Origin: Gammaproteobacteria bacterium
Lineage (GTDB): Bacteria > Pseudomonadota > Gammaproteobacteria > Pseudomonadales > Azotimanducaceae
Reading direction: 5' to 3'
Assembly (NCBI GenBank): GCA_026707945.1
Contig: JAPOVV010000077.1
Coordinates: 1 to 64,000 of the forward strand
Length of the DNA: 64,000 nt
The first letter of the stretch is position 1; the number at the start of each line of letters is the position of its first letter. The translations under genes were made by a program, and so were the position numbers. Shown piece after piece: positions 25,387-34,097 of this stretch. The notes beneath the pieces are model-generated. The model had not been told where the DNA came from, ran no database searches, and worked only from the letters and a program-made list of their open reading frames with translations.

Positions 25387-26221
25387 GGGTATTCGCCTGA
25401 ATCCTGCGAATTTGTTGCGTTTCGTCGAGCAATTCGCTCAACGGCGGAAAATTGAAATCCCGTTCAAGCAGTGTTGGCATGACACCGAACGTCCGGAATG
25501 CTTCGCGGAGCAAGTCGTACACGGGATCGATGATCGGTGCAGCGTGGGTGTCGACGCGCAAGTCTTCCGCTTCGACCTTGTGACCAGCGATGTGAACATA
25601 GTCAGCCCGCTCGGCTGGCATCGCGCGCAAGAACTCAACTGCGTCGTAGCGATGGTTTATGCTGTTGACGTGAATGTTGTTGACGTCGAGTAGGAACTTG
25701 CAGTCCGCTTCTTCAACGACGGCGTTGATGAACTCCGCCTCCGGCATTTCCTGCCCTGGCGCCGCATAGTACGACACATTTTCAACCGCGATCTGTCGTT
25801 CGAGAACATCTTGAACGAATTTGATGCGACCGGCAACGTAATGTACGGCTTCTTCTGTGAATGGAATCGGCATCAGGTCATACAACTGCCCGAAATCGCC
25901 ACAATAACTCAAGTGATCTGAGTAGGACTTGGCATTGATCTCGTTGAGGAATGCCTTAAGTTGCGCTAGATAGTCCATGTCGAATGACGCCGGACCGCCG
26001 ATCGAGAGCGACAACCCGTGACAAACCACCGGATAGCGTTCGATCATCGCGCGAAACCGCTTACCCCATCGTCCACCTACGCCAATCCAGTTCTCGGGCG
26101 CGCATTCAACAAAGTCCACTTGCTTTGCCATCGCGGTAGACTGCTCGTCATATGCATCGAACATCCCACGCCGCAGTCCTAGCCCGCAGCCTGAAACCGG
26201 ATAGTCGTCTGGACTTTTCAT
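25379..26221 (-). CDS. MNIO family (DUF692) multinuclear iron oxidase
   Basis: 280 aa from ATG 26221, four bases after the hrpA stop; the frame also opens further upstream inside hrpA. It is a TIM-barrel with the metal-site blocks of DUF692: CHGLSLSIGG, SYSDHLSYCG, IAVENVSYYA, LLDVNNIHVN, YVHIAGH and LLERD. The family modifies cysteines of ribosomally made peptides with an iron cluster and O2. Coupled to the HvfC-like gene downstream and co-directional with hrpA. The likely substrate peptide is not encoded alongside. Confidence 0.92.
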   Translation of the reverse strand: MKSPDDYPVSGCGLGLRRGMFDAYDEQSTAMAKQVDFVECAPENWIGVGGRWGKRFRAMIERYPVVCHGLSLSIGGPASFDMDYLAQLKAFLNEINAKSYSDHLSYCGDFGQLYDLMPIPFTEEAVHYVAGRIKFVQDVLERQIAVENVSYYAAPGQEMPEAEFINAVVEEADCKFLLDVNNIHVNSINHRYDAVEFLRAMPAERADYVHIAGHKVEAEDLRVDTHAAPIIDPVYDLLREAFRTFGVMPTLLERDFNFPPLSELLDETQQIRRIQANTRV

Positions 26222-26225
26222 CACT

Positions 26226-29200
26226 TCAATCGTTAACGTACGTCCTTTCCAATCGTTCAAACGTCTGCGTCAGCCGTTTCTGCGAAACCTTCTCCTTGGT
26301 CCCCAATTTTTGATGGAAAAGCGCTACTCGCAACTCCGCCAAAAGGAACTTAGCTTCAACGAGATCTGGCATGTCGCCAGCACGCGCCACTAATGCCGCC
26401 AATCGTTGTTCCCAGACTCGTGCGTCATTCATGAGTTCCTCATCTTTCGACACGCGCCCTTGAAAATGGTTGATTCGGTAGAGCATTGCGTCAAGATATC
26501 GCGGTAGATCAGCCAGTCGTTCATAAGGCGTTTGCCACATGAAGTCTGCGGGAACGATATGAGAAAGCTGCGCTTCTAAATCCGCCTTTGCCGACGCAAG
26601 AACGGCACTGTTGATATTTTCGACCGCTAACGATACATCGAACCGTTTCTCCGCTATAGCGACGCACGTCTCAATCAGCTTGAGCCCGTGTGACACGAAC
26701 TCGCCACGATGCGCTGAGAGCAACCCATCAAACTGGGACCTCGCCTCTATTCGCTCAGCTCGCTTGACGTACACGTAACGCGCAACGCTCATTAATAGTG
26801 CGTCCAACACCGCGTTTGGATCAGCGAGTTTCGCCAGCTGCATGTGCATGGTGGTTTCTTTTTGGTATTCCTTGCGCAAGTACCGCGCCGACTGACTTTC
26901 CGCGAGTACAAACAAACGACAAAGACCTCTTTCGTGCCACACTTTCTGTTGATCAGGATTGACTGCAACTTCGATGACAACATGGTCACCTTTATCTACG
27001 AGCGCGGGGTAAACAGTGAAATCCGTGTGACCTTGCCGTAGCCGCCTCTCTCGTTCAATCCCTTTCTCCGGAAACCTGAGGAGTCGTTCTTGCGACTCCG
27101 TGATCGTTGCGGCTTCGTCAACGAGTGCGTCGGCCAGTGTCTCTTCGTGACGCCGTTTCAGCGCTACCAAATCTCGGTCCTGATCGAGCACTGCTCCCCG
27201 GCGATTGGTCCATTGCACGTTCATCCGGAGAAACGGGCTCAGTTTCGTCTCGTCCCAGGCGTCCAGCGGTATTTGAACACGGTAGAAATCCGCCAGCGTG
27301 CGACTCAACACGTCGTAGAAATTACCGATTCGGTAGCGCGAGGGTCGAAGTAGGTAGTCGCATAACTGCTCTACCCGGTCAGGAATAGGTACCAAATGTC
27401 GGCGGTATTGTTTCGGCAGGCTCTTTAGCAGTTCCGTCAGTTTCTCGGCCAAACGTCCTGGCACTAACCATTGAACCGCATCCACCGACAGCGCACTGAT
27501 GTTTTCAGCTTTGACCTGAACCGATACGCCGTCTGCTTCATCATCCGGCGCAAACCGATATCTCAACGGCCAACGAAGGTCGTCGATAACGAGCTCGCCC
27601 GGGAACGCGGCGTTCGTAAGGTCCTCGTCCGGACGTCGTAGTAGATCGTTTGTCGTCATGCGCAGACGATCGATCTCACTCGAACTTGCCTGGTCGAGCC
27701 ACGTTTCGAAGCTCCGTACGTTGATGACATCGTCCGCCAACCTTTCTAGATAAAAGCTCGCTTGTACCCGCGGCGCAACGACCACGTCGGTCCTTCGCTC
27801 TCGCGCCTGCACTTTTAGTAGTTTCGTAAGTAACTGGCGATTGTGTTTGAGAAACGGCCAAGGACGCGTTTGCTTCGGTTCAACCAGAGCGTGCCGCACG
27901 AACAGCTCACGCGCCAGCTCCGCATCACGGGGGGCGAGACGCAATGGGCGTCTCTCGTAGACGGCTACGCCGTAGAGCGTTGCTCGGCTCAAAATCATCG
28001 CCTCGCCTCGGCGATCATCCCAATACTCATCGAAATAGCTCACCTTGAGCAACCGACTGGCGACGTCTTCGATCCATTTGCGTTCGATCGACGCGACAGT
28101 TCGCGCATAGACACGTCCAGTCTCGACGATTTCCGCTGCGACCACCCATTTAGGCGCAGCCTTGGCCAATCGAGTACCTGGTAGTAATTGAAAACGCAGA
28201 TCGTGCACGCCCACATACTTCTGCTTTTCTTCCTTGGTACCGATCAGACCAAGCGACCCCGTCAAGATAGCCGTGTGCAAGTTCTTGTATGACGCTTTTG
28301 CTGAATTGAGACGCAATCCCAGTCGCTGGCAGTAACCTGTCAATTGACGATGCAAAGAACGCCATTCGAAGTATCGATTCGGCGAAATGAAGTGTCGTTC
28401 CAATAGACGCCGGAATGCCGAACTCGAGTTCGCTTGCCGCTCGCGCTCCGCCCAAAACCACAAATTGACCAGAGCGAGAAAATCGGATTTTTCGTCTGTG
28501 AACCGCTCTTGTGCCGCGTCCGCTGCATCGCGCTGGTTGTGAGGTCGCAGACGCGGGTCTTGCGCGGTGAGCGCCGATACGACGATCAATGCCTCCTTTA
28601 ACGCATTCCGGTGCGCCGCTTCGATCAAAACGCGCGCATATCTGGGGTCGATCGGCATGCGAGCCATCTGACGGCCGAGACCGGTGAGCTTCCCATCTTC
28701 AAGCGCCCCTAATTCGTGCAGAAGGCGTTCCGCTTGCCCAATGCTTCTTTCATCGGGTGGTTCAAGAAATGGAAACTTGCGGATGTCGCCTAGACGAAAG
28801 TGCTTCGTCTGAAGGAGGACGGATGCGAGATTCGTACGTTTGAGTTCCGGGTCAGTGTAACGAGGCACGCGCTCGTAGATTGTTTCCGGGTAGATGCGAT
28901 AACAGATGCCTGGTGCGACGCGACCGCAACGTCCTTTCCGCTGGTCAGCGCTCGCTTGTGAGATTTGTTCGATGGGCAATCGTTGGACGCGTGATCGAGC
29001 GCTGTATCGACTTATTCGCGCTTTGCCGAGATCGATCACAAATCGAATGTTGGGAACCGTCAGACTGGTTTCAGCTACATTGGTCGACAGCAGGATTCGT
29101 TGTTTACCTGATGGGTGAAAGATGCGCTGCTGATCCCGCGGAGGTAGCCGTGCATAAAGAGGCAAAACCTCCAATCTCTTGGGAAAGCGTCGACGAATCC

Positions 29201-30014
29201 GATTGGACCATTCCAAAATCTCCTGCTCGGTCGGCAGGAACATCAGAATGTCCTTTGCACCTTTGATTTTGGAATCGAGGATTTCTTCGAGGCACCCGTA
29301 CACAGTGCCTTCAAGATCGTCGTCCGGCGGTCGGTATTCGACGGTCACCGGATAGCTACGACCCTCTACTTCAACCACGGGCGCGTCGTTGAAGTGGCGA
29401 CTAAAACTCTCAACGTCAATCGTCGCACTCGTGATGATGACCTTGAGTTCCGGACGTCGGTCGATTAACCGACGTAGAAATCCCAGTAAAAAATCAACAT
29501 TCAGTGTGCGTTCATGCGCTTCATCAACAATTACAACCTCGTATCGTCGCAACTCCCGATCGCGATTGATCTCTGCCAGCAGCATGCCGTCAGTCATGAC
29601 CTTCACGAGCGAGTGGCGACTCCATGACTCGTCGAACCGAACCGCATAGCCAATCTGCTCACCGAGATTGACCTTAAGTTGCTCTGCGATTCGACCTGCG
29701 ACTGCGCGTGCAGCAAGACGCCGGGGTTGCGTGTGTGCGATTGTGGCGTTTACACCAAATCCAGCTTCCAGACAAGCAAGCGGCAGTTGGGTCGTCTTCC
29801 CGGAACCGGTCTCCCCAGCCACGATAACGACTTGATGGGTCTTCAGAAGCGCCTGGATACGCTTAATATGCGTAGCAATTGGAAGATCCGAGGCGTAGTT
29901 GATCTCAGGGACGTTTTCTCGCCGCTCACGAATCAACGACTTAGACAGACGCGAATTTATGGATTTGTGACCGTTCGCGACTTGTGGTTTACGCTTGCTT
30001 TGATTGGTAGCCAC
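26226..30014 (-). CDS. hrpA: ATP-dependent RNA helicase HrpA
   Basis: 1262 aa from GTG 30014, the usual length of proteobacterial HrpA. Walker A GETGSGKTTQ at 67-76, the DEAH box VDEAHERTLN near 165, TSATID near 195, the motif VI-type QRKGRCGRVAPG, then HA2, OB-fold (DUF1605) and the long C-terminal DUF3418 region. DEAH RNA helicase acting on mRNA/ribosome problems, including stalled ribosomes. First gene of an apparent operon with the MNIO and HvfC genes. Confidence 0.96.
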   Translation of the reverse strand: MATNQSKRKPQVANGHKSINSRLSKSLIRERRENVPEINYASDLPIATHIKRIQALLKTHQVVIVAGETGSGKTTQLPLACLEAGFGVNATIAHTQPRRLAARAVAGRIAEQLKVNLGEQIGYAVRFDESWSRHSLVKVMTDGMLLAEINRDRELRRYEVVIVDEAHERTLNVDFLLGFLRRLIDRRPELKVIITSATIDVESFSRHFNDAPVVEVEGRSYPVTVEYRPPDDDLEGTVYGCLEEILDSKIKGAKDILMFLPTEQEILEWSNRIRRRFPKRLEVLPLYARLPPRDQQRIFHPSGKQRILLSTNVAETSLTVPNIRFVIDLGKARISRYSARSRVQRLPIEQISQASADQRKGRCGRVAPGICYRIYPETIYERVPRYTDPELKRTNLASVLLQTKHFRLGDIRKFPFLEPPDERSIGQAERLLHELGALEDGKLTGLGRQMARMPIDPRYARVLIEAAHRNALKEALIVVSALTAQDPRLRPHNQRDAADAAQERFTDEKSDFLALVNLWFWAERERQANSSSAFRRLLERHFISPNRYFEWRSLHRQLTGYCQRLGLRLNSAKASYKNLHTAILTGSLGLIGTKEEKQKYVGVHDLRFQLLPGTRLAKAAPKWVVAAEIVETGRVYARTVASIERKWIEDVASRLLKVSYFDEYWDDRRGEAMILSRATLYGVAVYERRPLRLAPRDAELARELFVRHALVEPKQTRPWPFLKHNRQLLTKLLKVQARERRTDVVVAPRVQASFYLERLADDVINVRSFETWLDQASSSEIDRLRMTTNDLLRRPDEDLTNAAFPGELVIDDLRWPLRYRFAPDDEADGVSVQVKAENISALSVDAVQWLVPGRLAEKLTELLKSLPKQYRRHLVPIPDRVEQLCDYLLRPSRYRIGNFYDVLSRTLADFYRVQIPLDAWDETKLSPFLRMNVQWTNRRGAVLDQDRDLVALKRRHEETLADALVDEAATITESQERLLRFPEKGIERERRLRQGHTDFTVYPALVDKGDHVVIEVAVNPDQQKVWHERGLCRLFVLAESQSARYLRKEYQKETTMHMQLAKLADPNAVLDALLMSVARYVYVKRAERIEARSQFDGLLSAHRGEFVSHGLKLIETCVAIAEKRFDVSLAVENINSAVLASAKADLEAQLSHIVPADFMWQTPYERLADLPRYLDAMLYRINHFQGRVSKDEELMNDARVWEQRLAALVARAGDMPDLVEAKFLLAELRVALFHQKLGTKEKVSQKRLTQTFERLERTYVND

Positions 30015-30029
30015 TAGATCGATTGTTGA

Positions 30030-30068
30030 GTGAAATTCTTGACGTTATCGACGCTTTCAGAATTTCAC
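30030..30068 (-). promoter_or_regulatory. Inverted repeat in the hrpA leader
   Basis: GTGAAATTC (30030-30038) and GAATTTCAC (30060-30068) are a perfect 9-bp inverted repeat with a 21-base loop, ending 16 bases before the hrpA GTG. It could be an operator or an mRNA hairpin limiting translation. Confidence 0.4.
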
Positions 30069-30203
30069 GACAGTCAGGAATGATTCGAATTATCCAAAGG
30101 TTACGCTCTAATGGACTGTGTAACGAAGTCGAACCGATTAACCCTCATCTTAGTTCGAGAATCGGTACGATTTGTTCCATATATCGCGCACAAGAAGCGC
30201 CCC

Positions 30204-30458
30204 GTGGCACTACATATCCATAGTGACAAAATTGATGAACTAGTGGCCTCGATCGTGGAAATAACGGGAGAATCTAAAACCGAAGCCGTCACAACGGCAT
30301 TAAAACAACGACTCGCGCGACTCCAGCGGCGGCACAGAGATCAAAGACTCGCCGACGATCTCAACGAAATCGCACTACATTGTGCGGCGTTACCAGTATT
30401 TGACGCCCGACCTGCCGATGAAATTATCGGATATGACGGACATGGTCTTCCGTCCTAG
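30204..30458 (+). CDS. VapB-type antitoxin, orphan (third paralogue)
   Basis: 84 aa from GTG 30204 (MALHIHSDKIDELVASIVEI), the same length as the copies at 6096 and 6572. It has the GESKTEAVTTALKQRLARL centre and the ADEIIGYDGHGLPS end. The frame is open further upstream, but the start is placed by alignment with its paralogues. No VapC follows; the next gene is a membrane protein. Orphan antitoxin or remnant. Confidence 0.7.
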   Translation: MALHIHSDKIDELVASIVEITGESKTEAVTTALKQRLARLQRRHRDQRLADDLNEIALHCAALPVFDARPADEIIGYDGHGLPS

Positions 30459-30627
30459 TTCCGAGAGCATCACACGCCAAGTCCTTTGATCCTTTGAGGC
30501 GCAAACTTGTCGACGCCCATAACCGAAGTTACCCTTGTGGAACCCAGGATCGAGCAATCTGGATAGCGAGTAGTCCTTGAAGTTATGGCCAGCATTTAAT
30601 GAATCCCGCCTTTCCCCATTCCGATCC

Positions 30628-30975
30628 GTGAACGCTCAATCGTTTCGACAGTTCGTCACGCGACTGTGGCGAGGTCAGTACGGTCTCGCAAAGACCTGGT
30701 GGCTATTTGGCATACTGGGAACAGCGCTCCTAAATGCCATCTCAGGTCCGCTGTACGCATTTTTTACGAGCGCCTCGATGGACGGCATTGGTGGCGTGAC
30801 ATTGTTAAGCGCCGTCGTAATCGTCGCAGCTGTCGGCGCTATCTACGGGGTCGTGGTGACCGTCAGCGTCGTACGTTCTGCTTTAGCGTACGAAGGCAAC
30901 CGAGTGTGGTCTTGGTTAGCCATCATCCTTACGGGTGGTGCCTGGCTATTCGCGCTAGGTTACGTCGCCTTATAG
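30628..30975 (+). CDS. Membrane protein with three to four TM segments, unknown
   Basis: About 115 aa from GTG 30628; TTG 30577 would add 17 residues that look non-coding, and neither has a good ribosome site. FRQFVTRLWRGQYGLAKTWW is a pattern I associate with small inner-membrane proteins of unknown role; hydrophobic segments follow at about 25-42, 53-78 and 95-113. Confidence 0.55.
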   Translation: MNAQSFRQFVTRLWRGQYGLAKTWWLFGILGTALLNAISGPLYAFFTSASMDGIGGVTLLSAVVIVAAVGAIYGVVVTVSVVRSALAYEGNRVWSWLAIILTGGAWLFALGYVAL

Positions 30976-31000
30976 ACCGAGCACTAGTACCAACGATCGA

Positions 31001-31642
31001 CTACACCAAGAGTGGGTAACCAATATCAACACAAGCTTCGTGTAACAAATCTAAGACTATAGGATCGTCCAAAGCCCTGTGAAAGTCGGGTATGGCCGGA
31101 ATAGGTGAGTCATCGAGCACTCGGTCATATAGCGCGATAGACGGACGGTTCGTCATCGTAGAGAAGTAATAAAGACCCTCGATCTCGTCAAAGGTCTCAT
31201 AAAACGCACATGACCAATCCCGTGAATAAGAACGCGGTCCGTTAGTAACTTTCGCAGATCCACCGGCACGGACGGGAAACGTGTCAGTGAGGTCAAGAAG
31301 CCGAATTGGACGACCTAACTTAAACGAAACAAGATACGGTTTCGCGTGAGAAGGATCTACAAATCGCACATGCTGAAATACCTCAGCAATGCATGTCGGA
31401 ATGTCTAACGCAGAATAGATGATGCCTCTGTCTTGTAGCAGCGGTTGCCCGTCGTCATCCAATTTATGGTGGTCAAAACGAGCGTCGACTGGTCCGAAAT
31501 ATCTGAGTTCGTTCCACCGTGTCGGAAATGTACCGCTAGCATAATGGATTCGAAAGCAAGTCGATTCACGCGGTAGCGTAAGAATCGCGGGCGTGAGCTC
31601 TGACAATCTCTGCCTTATTGGACGAGCTAGATACTCGGCCAC
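31001..31642 (-). CDS. RES domain toxin
   Basis: 213 aa. The three family residues are present in context: Arg in CFRIHYASG, Glu in IAEVFQHVRF and Ser in YYFSTMTNRPSIALYDR. RES toxins degrade NAD+ (or ADP-ribosylate a target in the ParT case) to stop growth. The gene follows the antitoxin by five bases and starts with GTG 31642. Typical length. Confidence 0.9.
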   Translation of the reverse strand: MAEYLARPIRQRLSELTPAILTLPRESTCFRIHYASGTFPTRWNELRYFGPVDARFDHHKLDDDGQPLLQDRGIIYSALDIPTCIAEVFQHVRFVDPSHAKPYLVSFKLGRPIRLLDLTDTFPVRAGGSAKVTNGPRSYSRDWSCAFYETFDEIEGLYYFSTMTNRPSIALYDRVLDDSPIPAIPDFHRALDDPIVLDLLHEACVDIGYPLLV

Positions 31643-31647
31643 GATGT

Positions 31648-32238
31648 CTAGAGACTATTGGCGAGAAAGACGACCTTCGCGTGGTCTCTACCTTCTAATA
31701 GCCAATCTCTTGGCGACCTGATCGCTTCCGGGTCTTCACCAACGTACAGCTCTGGATTCTCTTGATGGAACCATTGCGCGACACCCACCGGGTGAAGGGA
31801 CTGCGGAATGACCTTGTTCACATCTCCGATGTTTGGTATGCGCTCATTGGCAATCAGCTGCCACTCAGGTAAAAGACGTTTGCCGTTGAGAAGAAAGCTG
31901 TATAGTGTCCTTTCAGCGATCATTTGTCTAATTCTGCTGCCCGTTACACCTAGACGCTTTGCGATGTCCGCTATCGTTAGACTGTTCTCTACGAGTGCAG
32001 CGAATAAAACGGCAGATTCAGCCACCAAATCTCTGCCACCTTCGCGCGTTAGCCTCGCACCACCTTCTTCAGCAGTTTTCCGCTCAGTTCGAGGAAGTGC
32101 ATTGACGGAATCCTCGTAGATATACGGTTCCTTAGCATCCAATACGTGTTTCAACATTTCACTAAGTTGCTGACCGGTTCTATTCTTTATCCCTCTTGAG
32201 GATAGATAGTCTTTGTCTATGGGTGAGCGGCGCGTCAC
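31648..32238 (-). CDS. Xre/MbcA/ParS-type antitoxin
   Basis: 196 aa from GTG 32238. A helix-turn-helix (SLTIADIAKRLGVTGSRIRQMI) lies in the middle, and the C-terminal SPRDWLLEGRDHAKVVFLANSL is the toxin-binding DUF2384-type end. It precedes the RES toxin, the usual order. It is longer at the N-terminus (about 70 extra residues, basic and acidic mix) than many relatives. Expected to bind and block RES and repress the operon. Confidence 0.85.
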   Translation of the reverse strand: MTRRSPIDKDYLSSRGIKNRTGQQLSEMLKHVLDAKEPYIYEDSVNALPRTERKTAEEGGARLTREGGRDLVAESAVLFAALVENSLTIADIAKRLGVTGSRIRQMIAERTLYSFLLNGKRLLPEWQLIANERIPNIGDVNKVIPQSLHPVGVAQWFHQENPELYVGEDPEAIRSPRDWLLEGRDHAKVVFLANSL

Positions 32239-32583
32239 AGCAATATTTTCTATTACTAACCGTGTTAGATATTGTAAGGACGCACCAAATTCCCCGTCGT
32301 AGTCGCGTCAAAATATCCTTGAAGCTAAACTTGGGAATTGTCAATAATTCGAGCTTGGGACTGTCTGATTTGCTCAGTTATGAGTCTCTATTGATGAGCA
32401 GTCAATACTCAATTAACTAGTTCCTGTGGCACCCAACCGTCTAAGCGTCTCAAGCTACGGAAAGAGGGTCCGCAACCTCTACAGCAGAGTTGATCCTCTT
32501 GGAAAGTGCTAGATTCGTCGTTTTCGGACGAACTTCGCTGAGTCCAGCAAATAATGCATGCCAATCGCTAAAACATTTCGAAA
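32239..32583. other. Intergenic region between lnt and the Xre antitoxin
   Basis: 345 bp. On the minus strand, a 45-codon frame (32450-32587) begins with a GTG overlapping the lnt stop (GTGA); it has no recognised domain and is probably chance. The promoter of the Xre/RES pair must be here, but no clear elements are seen. Confidence 0.4.
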
Positions 32584-34089
32584 TCACGTGTTTTGTGGAG
32601 GATTAGAGCGTTGAGAAATCAACTGAACTAACAACACAATCACAATGAGTAACGCTATTGGTAGCAATCCAAACCTAGCAAAAAACGTGGTATCTTGTGG
32701 CAGTAGTACGGAATCCACAAGTACGTCTTCTCGGTACCTTGAGAGTTGATTCTGAACTAAGCCATTGGCATCGATGGTCGCCGTAACGCCATCATTCGTC
32801 GCTCGAACTAAGGGTCGATTGAGCTCGAGTGCTCGCATTCTGGCGACCTGTAGATGTTGCCATGGACCAGTGGTATTTCCTAACCACGAATCTTCGCTCA
32901 GGACCACGATAAGGTCTGCATTTGATACTCGTTTACGAACAAGATTCGGATACGCGACCTCGTAGCAGATGGCAGGTCCTAACGTCAAATCGCCGACTCG
33001 AGGAAGTGCTTGTACAGATGTACTCGGTGTCAGCGACGACATTGGATAACCGACCGGTTGCAAGAATCTACCTAGTACATTCCGCAAAGGAATGTACTCA
33101 CCGAATGGCACGAGGCGTTCTTTTCTGAAGAAGTTGAATCCGTCCTGATCAACTGAAGCAACGACGTTATAAACTGCGGATCGACCCGCTAGCTTTCTCG
33201 ACTCCAGTGCTCCGAACACCAAGTGTCCGTCAAAGTTCTGTACGGCATTAAAAATATCTTCCTCCAATGCGTATGCGTCGACCGGCACCGCGGATTCCGG
33301 CCAAACGATCAGGTCCGTTCGCGGCGACATTTCCGTTAGCCAAATGTATTTCACCAACGAATTTCGCCAGCCATCTTTTTCCCACTTGTCAGCCAACGGT
33401 ACATTTCCTTGAACGAGCGCCACAGAAGTGGCTTCGCTGTCAACCGATGGACTCACGCTTAGAAAGAGACCCGGACACCAAACTACAACAGCAACAACCA
33501 GCGCATGCCAACGACCGATCACCGAGTGACTCAGCGCGGCAGCAGTGAAAGCGCCTAAAAAACTAACCGCCCACACGCCACCCATTGGTGCAAAAATCTT
33601 TAGCGGTGTATCGATCAGCGCGTAACCAAGGTGCAACCAAGGAAAACTCAGTGGCCATGGGAGCGAAAAAAGGACTTCAACAACGGTAAGACCCGATGCG
33701 AACACCAAAGCGTTGAGCGTGGTATTACGCGAATTTGTCGTAAAGAACGCGAGTACAGTAAATAGCGTGCCCGTGAGCACCAAGAATGTGACAAATAAGC
33801 CGATCGCTACCGATAAATGAACCTCTGCGTAACTAACTAAGCTCACAAAGATCCAATAAGCGCCGACTCCAAATTTCCCGATCGCAAACAAAAAGCAAAC
33901 CGCAATGATCTGCCATGTCCCTTGCGCGCGATGCAGGATCTGATGCAATACCAGTAACGCGAGCACCGCTACCGGCCATATGTTGAACGGTGCGAACGCA
34001 ACTGGAAAGACCGCTCCCGAAGCCAGTGCTACGACTAGCCGGACGCTATTCCGTTGCCAAATCCTCCGCCACCAACGCTCGAACTGCAC
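32584..34089 (-). CDS. lnt: Apolipoprotein N-acyltransferase
   Basis: 501 aa from GTG 34089. Several N-terminal membrane segments (about 12-200), then a nitrilase-type domain (about 215-470) with the catalytic Glu in IVWPESAVPVD, Lys in FRKERLVPFGEY and Cys in GPAICYEVAYP, and a C-terminal membrane helix. Transfers a third acyl chain to lipoproteins in the inner membrane. It follows the subtilase gene by eight bases, which is unusual: lnt usually sits with corC/ybeY. Confidence 0.94.
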   Translation of the reverse strand: MQFERWWRRIWQRNSVRLVVALASGAVFPVAFAPFNIWPVAVLALLVLHQILHRAQGTWQIIAVCFLFAIGKFGVGAYWIFVSLVSYAEVHLSVAIGLFVTFLVLTGTLFTVLAFFTTNSRNTTLNALVFASGLTVVEVLFSLPWPLSFPWLHLGYALIDTPLKIFAPMGGVWAVSFLGAFTAAALSHSVIGRWHALVVAVVVWCPGLFLSVSPSVDSEATSVALVQGNVPLADKWEKDGWRNSLVKYIWLTEMSPRTDLIVWPESAVPVDAYALEEDIFNAVQNFDGHLVFGALESRKLAGRSAVYNVVASVDQDGFNFFRKERLVPFGEYIPLRNVLGRFLQPVGYPMSSLTPSTSVQALPRVGDLTLGPAICYEVAYPNLVRKRVSNADLIVVLSEDSWLGNTTGPWQHLQVARMRALELNRPLVRATNDGVTATIDANGLVQNQLSRYREDVLVDSVLLPQDTTFFARFGLLPIALLIVIVLLVQLISQRSNPPQNT

Positions 34090-34097
34090 TGTCGAAT

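Noticed and set aside
20777-32430. Recurring CTAGTTAATT-like words at 21385 and 32415
   Set aside because: Two short A+T-rich matches are expected by chance and there is no longer shared sequence.
32450-32587. 45-codon frame overlapping the lnt stop (GTGA)
   Set aside because: The overlap suggests coupling, but the peptide has no recognisable feature and could be chance; noted only in the intergenic entry.
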